This document shows positions 1-4,625 of a stretch of 6,690 nucleotides of DNA, in pieces. The position numbers were made by a program, and so were the translations under genes. The stretch is from Limnohabitans sp. (GTDB lineage Bacteria > Planctomycetota > Phycisphaerae > Phycisphaerales > SM1A02). Within the stretch, counting starts at the first letter, position 1. Each line of letters starts with the position of its first letter. Location: NCBI GenBank assembly GCA_030054275.1, contig JASGCF010000186.1, positions 1 to 6,690 of the forward strand, in the 5' to 3' direction. Under the pieces are notes generated by a model. The model did not search any database. It was not told the origin of the DNA and saw only the letters and a program-made list of their open reading frames with translations.

Positions 1-150
1 GAGAGAGATTCGATCAGTGTGCTCGGCCTCGGCACGGCGCCTGCTCCGCGCGATCGAGACGCCAATCGATCGCTCGCAACCGATGGATCACTGCGACTTC
101 TCGGGGAGTCGACGCACGCGAGCATTCCAGCCGATGAGCGAGGTTCGTGA
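1..150 (+). CDS. possible C-terminal tail of a gene entering from the left edge
   Basis: Frame 1 is open from the first base to a TGA at 148-150 and would give about 49 residues with a balanced mix of acidic, basic and small residues, which looks more protein-like than the competing frames. A second plus frame, open to 226, is richer in Arg, Ser, Cys and His and looks like an out-of-frame shadow, although its third positions are also GC-rich. A minus-strand frame (14-214) cannot be excluded. No domain is recognisable. This is a weak call made only because the frame is open at the window edge. Confidence 0.2.
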   Translation, partial: ERDSISVLGLGTAPAPRDRDANRSLATDGSLRLLGESTHASIPADERGS

Positions 151-180
151 CCTCTCCGCCACGCATGTATTCACACGATC

Positions 181-190
181 TGTTGCAACA
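181..190. repeat. 10-bp perfect palindrome TGTTGCAACA
   Basis: A perfect dyad lies about 63 bp upstream of the lipoprotein start codon. It could be half of an operator or a chance palindrome. No second copy was noticed nearby, and no convincing -35/-10 pair is aligned with it. Confidence 0.3.
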
Positions 191-252
191 TGCGCGAACG
201 CGCGCGCCGCGCACAATCGGTCCTAGTCCGTCTGAATGAGATCTACAACGCT

Positions 253-930
253 ATGCAACCATCGCGACCTGTCTTGAGATCACTCCGCGCCGCCGCATTT
301 GTGCTGGTTTCACTGCTCGCCGCATGCTCTTCGCACGAGCGCGCTGGCACGATGGAACTCGTCGCGCTTGGCTCTCGACCACTCGCGCTTGAGACAGAGT
401 TCATCTCATCGGCGTATGTCGTCCGCGAAGCGGAGGACAGTTTCTGGTTCTCTGATATCTCGCTCGAACAGTTGTTGGCGCACGACATGGGAAAGCCCGT
501 TCGAAACGCTGTGTTTCTCCACGCTCAACTTGTGTGGACTCCGAAACCAGGCATGACACCGCTCGATCCGACTGCGACCAACCTCGTGACGCGCGTCGTT
601 GTGGTGTCTGAGGGCGAAGTCGGCCTCTACGGCGGCGCGGCATTCGCCCGCCCAAGCGGTGAACCGGGTTCGGAAGAAATGGAACTGGTTGTCGAGGGAG
701 GAACACTTTCGCTCCTTTCGAAGACCAAGGGCTTCCACGACCTCTTGAGTCCCGTGGGACTCACGGGGACATTCGTTGCACGACACGCACCAGATGACGC
801 TGGCCGTTGGCGCCGTGCCCTTGCGCAGTTTGTGACGAACGCGCTCGGCACCTCAACTTGGGTTGATGCCAGCGATCATGCGCAGGAGCGAACATTCGCG
901 TTTTACTCACCCGATTTCAGCGTTCGGTGA
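253..930 (+). CDS. predicted lipoprotein of unknown function
   Basis: I do not recognise the family. Starting at the ATG at 253 gives 225 residues with a clear lipoprotein signal: basic residues (R5, R9, R12), a hydrophobic stretch at about 13-24, and a lipobox ending LAAC, with C25 as the lipidated cysteine. Ser at +2 would favour outer-membrane sorting under the E. coli rule. An ATG at 190 is in frame but would put about 21 Arg-rich residues before the signal, so 253 is preferred; no strong Shine-Dalgarno supports either. The mature part has a mid-region with WTPKPG and LDPTATN followed by a beta-rich VVVVSEGEVGLYGG stretch, and no membrane segment. It is therefore probably a globular periplasm-facing domain. 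Its last 24 nt overlap the end of the convergent pseudouridine synthase gene. The lipoprotein call is solid; the function is unknown. Confidence 0.8.
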   Translation: MQPSRPVLRSLRAAAFVLVSLLAACSSHERAGTMELVALGSRPLALETEFISSAYVVREAEDSFWFSDISLEQLLAHDMGKPVRNAVFLHAQLVWTPKPGMTPLDPTATNLVTRVVVVSEGEVGLYGGAAFARPSGEPGSEEMELVVEGGTLSLLSKTKGFHDLLSPVGLTGTFVARHAPDDAGRWRRALAQFVTNALGTSTWVDASDHAQERTFAFYSPDFSVR

Positions 931-1689
931 GTTCTCATGCGTGAGCGCGGCTCGGATGGCGTTCTCAAGAGTCGCTTCAAGTTGACATGCAACGCCAGTT
1001 GGGCCGATCTGCGTCGGTCTCCGGTCGCACTGCAAGACACCATCGATCGGTCGGACAATCGCAACTGATTCAAGATCAATCCGCGACCACGCATCGGTTG
1101 CGTGTATCGAGTGATCTTGAGCGGCAACGCCATGCAGGCTGTTCTGCGGAAGCGATGCGCGACTTCCGTAGGCCTCATCCCCAACGAGCGGTGAACCAAG
1201 GTGCGCAAGCATCGCGCGAATTTGATGGAACCGACCTGTCCAGAGCCGAATGAGAAGGTGGGCATGACATGAGCCATCGGTGCACTCGGCCATACCGAGC
1301 ACTTCCAATCTCGACGGATCTCCACCCGAACGAACAACCCGAGCCACTGCGCCTTCGCGTCGAAGATAGGCACGATGCGTGCCAAGGAGTTTGCCAAGGA
1401 GTTCGGTACGCGGAGCGTTGATGCGCGCGAAGTACCACTTCGCCCATCGACCCTGTCGAATCTCCTCACCGTGTCGCGCTGCGGCACGCGCATCACGCGA
1501 AACCACCATCAATCCGCGCGTCGGCCGATCAAGTCTGTGCGGCAACCGTGCATCGGGCCATGCGAGCGACTCGCGCGCCCAATCAAGCAATGCTGGAATT
1601 CGACCGTGCTGCGGCCGCTCAGCACTCAAGCCAGCAGGCTTGTAGAGCACAGCCGCGTCAACGCCAACCCGAAGAATCTCGGGTTTCAT
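907..1689 (-). CDS. RluA-family RNA pseudouridine synthase
   Basis: This is a 260-residue protein predicted to isomerise uridine to pseudouridine in rRNA or tRNA in the cytoplasm. Visible family motifs are the N-terminal VLYKPAGL (about 14-21), the catalytic loop HRLDRPTRG (51-59) with D54 as the expected nucleophile, and the C-terminal WTGRFHQIR (150-158) followed by HLGSPLVGDEAYG (163-175). There is no N-terminal S4 domain, so it resembles the short RluA/TruC-like members, and the exact target uridine cannot be assigned. The stretch after about residue 176 is divergent: the usual LHA...HP segment is replaced by a poorly matching SIHATDAW region. The start ATG overlaps the stop of the upstream response regulator (ATGA, 1686-1689), indicating translational coupling. 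A GAGG at 1703-1706 is 13 nt from the ATG, rather far for an efficient Shine-Dalgarno. The 3' end overlaps the convergent lipoprotein gene. Confidence 0.88.
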   Translation of the reverse strand: MKPEILRVGVDAAVLYKPAGLSAERPQHGRIPALLDWARESLAWPDARLPHRLDRPTRGLMVVSRDARAAARHGEEIRQGRWAKWYFARINAPRTELLGKLLGTHRAYLRREGAVARVVRSGGDPSRLEVLGMAECTDGSCHAHLLIRLWTGRFHQIRAMLAHLGSPLVGDEAYGSRASLPQNSLHGVAAQDHSIHATDAWSRIDLESVAIVRPIDGVLQCDRRPTQIGPTGVACQLEATLENAIRAALTHENSPNAEIG

Positions 1690-2339
1690 GCTGAGATAAA
1701 GCCCTCACGGACCGCGTACAACGCAAGTTCAACGCGGTCGTGGATGTCGAGCTTCTCCATCACGCTTGTCACATGCTTGTCGACGGTCTTGACCGAGATG
1801 CCGAGCATTTCCGCGATCTGCTTTTTCGCATAACCCTTGCCGACATACCGAAGCACTTCAATCTCGCGATCCGAGAGCGTTTCGCCACGCGTCCCAACGA
1901 CTTTGCGCTTTCGCATGTCACCCGCGCTCGCGCGAACGCGTTCTGCGGCGCGTGGTGAGAAGTACTGTTCACCGCGCGCCACTGCTCGCACGCCTTCTGG
2001 AATACCGCTCGGATCATCGCTCTTCACGATGTATCCACGCGCGCCAGCTTTCAGCGCTTGTTCGATCGAGCGATCTGAATCGGTGGCGGTCAAGAACATG
2101 ATCGCAGTGCTTGGCCGTAGTTGAAGAATGTGCGATGCAGCGTGGAATGCATCGACACCTGGCATGTCGACATCGAGCACCACCACAGCAGGCGAATGCT
2201 TATGCGCAAGTTCTACGGCATCTGCCCCATTCCCTGCTTCAGCAACAACTTTCAGATCAGGTGTGTCGTTCAACACCGAGACCAATGCTGAGCGGATGAG
2301 CGCGTGGTCATCGACGACAAGTACGGTGATGTTTTTCAT
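1686..2339 (-). CDS. NarL/FixJ-type response regulator (REC + LuxR HTH)
   Basis: This is a 217-residue two-component transcription regulator. The receiver domain (about 4-120) has the acidic pair D10-D11, the phospho-acceptor D56 in VVVLDVDMPG, the switch Thr T84, aromatic Y103 and Lys K106, so the phosphorylation chemistry looks intact. A linker of about 35 residues leads to a LuxR-type helix-turn-helix (about 153-217) with LSDREIEVLRYVGKGYAKKQIAEMLGIS-like spacing and the recognition-helix signature SVKTVDKHV. This architecture normally dimerises on DNA after phosphorylation. The ATG at 2339 places the domain directly at the N-terminus; an in-frame ATG at 2348 adds three residues and is equally possible. 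No histidine kinase is present in the window, so it is an orphan here. It is the first gene of a coupled pair with the downstream pseudouridine synthase, and it is divergent from the sigma-factor gene. Confidence 0.93.
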   Translation of the reverse strand: MKNITVLVVDDHALIRSALVSVLNDTPDLKVVAEAGNGADAVELAHKHSPAVVVLDVDMPGVDAFHAASHILQLRPSTAIMFLTATDSDRSIEQALKAGARGYIVKSDDPSGIPEGVRAVARGEQYFSPRAAERVRASAGDMRKRKVVGTRGETLSDREIEVLRYVGKGYAKKQIAEMLGISVKTVDKHVTSVMEKLDIHDRVELALYAVREGFISA

Positions 2340-2470
2340 GCCAGCCATATCCGTGCGTACAGCATAACGGCTTAGAAACAAGGGTTTGCCATGGAAACCG
2401 TGCCAAAATTTGACTCATCGATGCTCCGCGCAAGCACCTCTTCGAACGCATCGAGGCACCGACTCGACAA

Positions 2471-2490
2471 CCCGCTTTGAGTGAGGCGGG
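2471..2490. repeat. inverted repeat CCCGC...GCGGG upstream of the sigma gene
   Basis: CCCGC at 2471-2475 pairs with GCGGG at 2486-2490 around a 10-nt spacer. There is no T-run on the plus strand, so it is not an obvious terminator. It may be an operator or a leader hairpin if transcription starts upstream. Confidence 0.35.
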
Positions 2491-2511
2491 ACAGAAAGCG
2501 ACCACACGAGC

Positions 2512-2536
2512 ATCGGGTTTAGGGAATCCGCCCGAT
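2512..2536. repeat. inverted repeat ATCGGG...CCCGAT upstream of the sigma gene
   Basis: ATCGGG at 2512-2517 and CCCGAT at 2531-2536 are perfect inverted arms around a 13-nt spacer. This is the most symmetric element in the divergent spacer, about 120 bp before the sigma start codon. It is a candidate operator or RNA hairpin; function unknown. Confidence 0.4.
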
Positions 2537-2644
2537 AGAGAAAGTATCCCCACTCCGTATCTTCCGACGGTCGGGTCTGTGAAGGGCGGTTCGCAGATCG
2601 ATGTTCGTTCAACGCGTTCGGCAACGAGTCCGAACAACCAGCTC

Positions 2645-2650
2645 GAGGAG
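2645..2650 (+). promoter_or_regulatory. Shine-Dalgarno GAGGAG of the sigma gene
   Basis: GAGGAG lies 7 nt before the ATG at 2658. It is the best ribosome-binding site in the window and decides the sigma-factor start, ruling against the in-frame upstream start at 2601. Confidence 0.8.
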
Positions 2651-2657
2651 TCCAGAT

Positions 2658-3365
2658 ATGCCTGCAACCCAACAACGCGCGACACTCGTTCTCGATCTCT
2701 TTGATCTGTACTACGAGCGCGTCTACGCGTTCTTGCGAAAATCGGCTGCACCCGATGTCGCTGAGGATCTCGCCCAAGAAGTCTTCCTCCGCCTGATGCA
2801 GCACCCAGACCTTGAGCGACTTGAGATTTCGATTAGTTACCTTCTGAAGATCGCCCACAACCTGCTGCGTCGCCGATTCGCTCGTGCCTCGCGCTTGCGG
2901 GAGCTTCTTGAAGAGCGCGTACAACGCGACGGCGGAGATCCGGAACTCGGCCCCTGCCGCAATGAGCGCTCCTCTGATGAAGTCGGAGCCGGCATCCTAG
3001 AAACAGCGCTTGGGCTGCTCGGACGCGATGAACAAGACGCCATTCGATTGATCGTGTGCGAAGGAAAGAGTTACCAACACGCAGCCGAAGCTCTTGGAGT
3101 TTCGGTCACCACGATCAACAACTGGAAGCATCGCGGCATTGTGAAGTTGCGAAAGTTCATCGAGGAAACGCCAGCGGCCGAGTCAGAAGGCCTGCGCGAG
3201 AAGGCTTCCATGACACAGCGGCCGGCCACCAGGAATCACATCCGCGCGGAACGAACCCCGCTGCAGATTGAGACTGGAAGCGTGCTCAGTGACGATGCGC
3301 GCACGGAACCAAATCGGCTTCGCAGCGCAATTCGGTGGCACTCTCGCCGTGATGAAGTTGCGTGA
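2658..3365 (+). CDS. ECF-type RNA polymerase sigma-70 factor with C-terminal tail
   Basis: This is a 235-residue alternative sigma factor that would direct RNA polymerase to a specific promoter set. Region sigma-2 spans about residues 12-80: LFDLYYERVYAFL, then DVAEDLAQEVFLRL (33-46), the core-binding region 2.1-2.2, and SYLLKIAHNLLRRRFARASR (60-79), the region 2.3-2.4 that melts and reads the -10. A hydrophilic linker (about 81-112) leads to sigma-4 (about 113-168), with LLGRDEQDAIRLIVCEGKSY and an HTH of the form HAAEALGVSVTTINNWKHRG. There is no sigma-3 domain, as in ECF factors. The recognition helix carries N154, N155 and W156 where ECF factors more often have a KSRLHRA-type sequence. 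An unusual hydrophilic tail of about 66 residues (170-235) follows sigma-4. The start is fixed by GAGGAG at 2645-2650. No anti-sigma gene adjoins it, so control may be transcriptional, through the tail, or by a distant partner. Confidence 0.9.
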   Translation: MPATQQRATLVLDLFDLYYERVYAFLRKSAAPDVAEDLAQEVFLRLMQHPDLERLEISISYLLKIAHNLLRRRFARASRLRELLEERVQRDGGDPELGPCRNERSSDEVGAGILETALGLLGRDEQDAIRLIVCEGKSYQHAAEALGVSVTTINNWKHRGIVKLRKFIEETPAAESEGLREKASMTQRPATRNHIRAERTPLQIETGSVLSDDARTEPNRLRSAIRWHSRRDEVA

Positions 3366-3374
3366 TGAAGTGAT

Positions 3375-3388
3375 CGGTCCTCAGACCG
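3375..3388. terminator. short hairpin between convergent genes
   Basis: CGGTC (3375-3379) and GACCG (3384-3388) form a perfect 5-bp stem with a CTCA loop in the 39-bp gap between the sigma stop and the zinc-ribbon stop. Neither side has a T-run, so it is at best a weak or factor-dependent terminator. Confidence 0.3.
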
Positions 3389-3404
3389 TGCACCGAGCAA
3401 GCGC

Positions 3405-3761
3405 CTAGATCAACGCAAGAAGACTCAAGAACCCAGCGCCGAGCACGAACGCTGCAATGAGAAGCCAGACCACGATCTGACGCAAAAGCGGATGGTGAAC
3501 TGCGCGACGCGTTCGAGTTTGCGTGTCGCCATCGATCCACGCGTAGCACTTTGGACAAATGTCCGCCGCGTCCCAAACTTCAGCGCCACACTCTGGACAT
3601 TGCGCCGTTTCTGAAGAGAAACGCTCGCGGTCCGCTGCGTCGTGATCGTCTACTTCGCCGAAATCCGGTGACTCAAGCTCAAAATCGCCCGAATCGTCAT
3701 CCGAATCACCATTGGACTCATCGTCTCGACCACCTTGCGATGTACTTCGTCTTCGCGCCAT
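3405..3761 (-). CDS. small zinc-ribbon, single-pass membrane protein
   Basis: This is a 118-residue protein of unknown function. From the ATG at 3761 it has a short basic N-terminus (MARRR), an acidic Asp/Glu/Ser-rich stretch (about 13-47), a zinc-ribbon with CPECG (C55, C58) and CPKCY (C69, C72), a short basic segment ending RRAVHHP, and one hydrophobic helix at about 94-117 that ends the protein. The basic flank before the helix suggests an N-in, tail-anchored topology with the zinc ribbon in the cytoplasm. Extending to a start at 3800 would run antisense into the neighbour's coding region and is not preferred. No Shine-Dalgarno is visible. I infer, without a match, that such proteins occur in Planctomycetota. 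It is divergent from the thioredoxin-like gene, with overlapping candidate promoters. Confidence 0.82.
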   Translation of the reverse strand: MARRRSTSQGGRDDESNGDSDDDSGDFELESPDFGEVDDHDAADRERFSSETAQCPECGAEVWDAADICPKCYAWIDGDTQTRTRRAVHHPLLRQIVVWLLIAAFVLGAGFLSLLALI

Positions 3762-3765
3762 GCGT

Positions 3766-3801
3766 TGGCCGTACCATAGCACCCCATGCCCCCGCTCCAA
3801 A
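3766..3801 (-). promoter_or_regulatory. candidate promoter of the zinc-ribbon gene
   Basis: On the minus strand TTTGGA (3796-3801) and TATGGT (3773-3778) are separated by 17 nt. The -10 matches the consensus at 4 of 6 and the -35 at 3 of 6. Transcription would start near 3766, only about 4 nt before the ATG at 3761, which fits the lack of a ribosome-binding site. The -35 lies inside the coding region of the divergent gene. Confidence 0.4.
3772..3777 (+). promoter_or_regulatory. candidate -10 (TACCAT) of the thioredoxin-like gene
   Basis: TACCAT matches the -10 consensus at 4 of 6 and lies 8 nt before the ATG, implying a leaderless or nearly leaderless transcript. It overlaps the opposing -10 (TATGGT) because the heptamer at 3772-3778 reads TACCATA on one strand and TATGGTA on the other. 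No good -35 is seen at 16-18 nt spacing. Confidence 0.3.
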
Positions 3802-4337
3802 GTAGTCTGACGCCACTCGGCACGCCCTGCCCCGCCTTCGACCTCGCCGATCCACGCGGATTTCGCATGTCATCGAGCGACGCCATCGGAAGACCGCTCT
3901 TGGTGCTCTTCCTCTGCAATCACTGTCCGTTTGTCCAGCACATTCGAGACGAAGTCGCACGACTTGCTCGCGACTACCTGAAGCGCGGAGTTGCGGTGGT
4001 TGCGATCAGCTCAAACGACCCCACGCAATATCCACAGGACGGTCCGGAGGCGATGATCCGCGAGGCGTGCGACACGGGATACTGCTTTCCATATCTCTTC
4101 GACGAGACCCAAGCGGTCGCGCGCGCCTTTGATGCCCAATGCACGCCAGATCTCTACCTGTTTGATCGCAGCCACCGACTTTTTTACCGCGGCCAACTTG
4201 ATGCGAGCCGCCCGAAGTCGAACATCCCTGTGACCGGCGAGGATCTCCGGCAAGCGCTCGACACGCTTCTTGCGGGCGGTGCGCCCCCCGCTGTGCAGCA
4301 CCCATCGGTCGGATGCAGCATCAAGTGGCGAGTGTGA
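3786..4337 (+). CDS. thioredoxin-fold (AhpC/TSA-like) protein with CNHC motif
   Basis: This is a 183-residue thioredoxin-fold protein, probably a cytoplasmic thiol-disulfide or peroxiredoxin-like enzyme. The N-terminus (GTPCPAFDLADPRG, about 12-25) is the standard AhpC/TSA opening. The redox motif is C44-N-H-C47 in LFLCNHCPFV, then the VAVVAISSNDPTQYPQDGPE strand-loop (69-88), and the cis-proline loop C119-T-P121 before the DLYLFD strand. A C-terminal module reads YRGQLDASRP (138-147) and ends PSVGCSIKW with C177 as a third conserved-looking cysteine. This pattern fits the peroxiredoxin-like thioredoxin-family proteins with CxxC rather than classical 2-Cys peroxiredoxins. There is no signal peptide. 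The substrate is unknown. The ATG at 3786 is preferred despite no visible Shine-Dalgarno, because the fold begins right after it. The start lies 24 bp from the divergent zinc-ribbon start. Confidence 0.92.
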   Translation: MPPLQSSLTPLGTPCPAFDLADPRGFRMSSSDAIGRPLLVLFLCNHCPFVQHIRDEVARLARDYLKRGVAVVAISSNDPTQYPQDGPEAMIREACDTGYCFPYLFDETQAVARAFDAQCTPDLYLFDRSHRLFYRGQLDASRPKSNIPVTGEDLRQALDTLLAGGAPPAVQHPSVGCSIKWRV

Positions 4338-4400
4338 CAAACTGCCACCGACGCGAACGCGCATGGGACGCGATCCCCAAATCCGATCTCAAGAAACGGG

Positions 4401-4437
4401 CTAAAAAAGACAACACCCTCTCGAACGGAGGGTGTTG
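4401..4437 (-). terminator. intrinsic terminator of tRNA-Asp, possibly bidirectional
   Basis: CAACACCCTC (4411-4420) and GAGGGTGTTG (4428-4437) form a perfect 10-bp stem around a 7-nt loop. Read on the minus strand the hairpin is followed by TCTTTTTT, a textbook Rho-independent terminator 11 bp beyond the tRNA 3' end. On the plus strand only CATTTT follows, so it may partly stop transcripts of the thioredoxin-like gene too. Confidence 0.9.
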
Positions 4438-4448
4438 CATTTTGGAGG

Positions 4449-4522
4449 CGAGGCGGACGGGAATCGAACCCGCAACCACCGGCGTGACAAGCCGGTACTC
4501 TAACCAATTGAGCTACCGCCCC
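4449..4522 (-). tRNA. tRNA-Asp (anticodon GTC)
   Basis: The minus strand folds as a complete 74-nt cloverleaf: acceptor GGGGCGG/CCGCCTC, D arm GCTC...GAGT, anticodon stem CCGGC/GCCGG around the loop TTGTCAC (anticodon GTC), variable loop TGGTT, T arm GCGGG/CCCGT around TTCGATT, and discriminator G73. G73, C38 and the G10-U25 pair agree with known tRNA-Asp identity features. The acceptor contains a G2-U71 wobble where E. coli tRNA-Asp has G-C. The 3' CCA is not encoded (CCT follows the discriminator), so it must be added by nucleotidyltransferase. It has its own promoter at 4555-4582 and terminator at 4401-4437. Confidence 0.97.
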
Positions 4523-4529
4523 AACACCT

Positions 4530-4545
4530 TCGCGGCAAGCCGCGA
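4530..4545 (-). other. hairpin in the tRNA-Asp 5' leader
   Basis: On the minus strand TCGCGG-CTTG-CCGCGA forms a perfect 6-bp stem capped by a G(CUUG)C tetraloop, a class known to be extra-stable. It lies between the predicted transcription start (about 4548) and the mature tRNA 5' end (4522). No T-run follows, so it is not a polA terminator. It may protect or position the precursor for RNase P. Confidence 0.5.
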
Positions 4546-4554
4546 GGGACGGAA

Positions 4555-4582
4555 AGAGTAGCAGAATTCACCCCCTCGTCAA
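4555..4582 (-). promoter_or_regulatory. sigma-70-type promoter of tRNA-Asp
   Basis: On the minus strand TTGACG (4577-4582, 5 of 6 to consensus) and TACTCT (4555-4560, 3 of 6) are separated by 16 nt, giving a start near 4548 and a leader of about 25 nt. It sits in the 103-bp gap between the polA stop and the tRNA. Confidence 0.6.
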
Positions 4583-4625
4583 GGCCACTTTTCGGCGGTG
4601 TTCTGCACACTTTGGAGCGCCACCA

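Larger units (their letters stand above)
2340..2657. other. 318-bp divergent intergenic region between response regulator and sigma factor
   Basis: No credible gene lies here; the short open frames are low quality. It must carry the promoters of both divergent genes. A TATGCT at 2361-2366 (minus strand) is a possible -10 for the regulator, without a good -35. On the plus strand a GGAATC at 2523-2528 lies 15 nt before GTATCC at 2544-2549, loosely resembling an ECF-type -35/-10 arrangement, but this is weak. Two inverted repeats (2471-2490 and 2512-2536) lie in the part leading to the sigma factor. Confidence 0.6.

Noticed and set aside
190..252. Longer start (ATG at 190) for the lipoprotein
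   Set aside because: It would add about 21 Arg-rich residues before a well-formed signal peptide; the start at 253 gives a normal lipoprotein signal.
1627..1642. Perfect inverted repeat CAAGCC-AGCA-GGCTTG
   Set aside because: It lies inside the conserved KPAGL motif codons of the pseudouridine synthase and is most simply explained by coding constraint.
2387..2407. Sigma-54-like TTGGCACG upstream of the response regulator (minus strand)
   Set aside because: The -24 half looks good, but the bases 10 nt after GG are AT rather than the required GC, and no -12 TTGC box follows.
2601..2657. Upstream start for the sigma factor
   Set aside because: GAGGAG at 2645-2650 is ideally spaced for the ATG at 2658, and the added residues are not sigma-like.
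3405..3761. Anti-sigma factor for the adjacent sigma gene (zinc ribbon plus membrane helix)
   Set aside because: Its cysteines form CxxC...CxxC, not the HxxxCxxC of zinc anti-sigma factors, and it is convergent with the sigma gene rather than co-transcribed.
4449..4522. tRNA-associated integration (att) site
   Set aside because: I saw no direct repeat of the tRNA 3' end in the window and no integrase or other mobile gene nearby.
4530..4545. Intrinsic terminator for polA
   Set aside because: The hairpin is strong but lacks a T-run and lies downstream of the tRNA promoter, so it fits a tRNA leader hairpin better.
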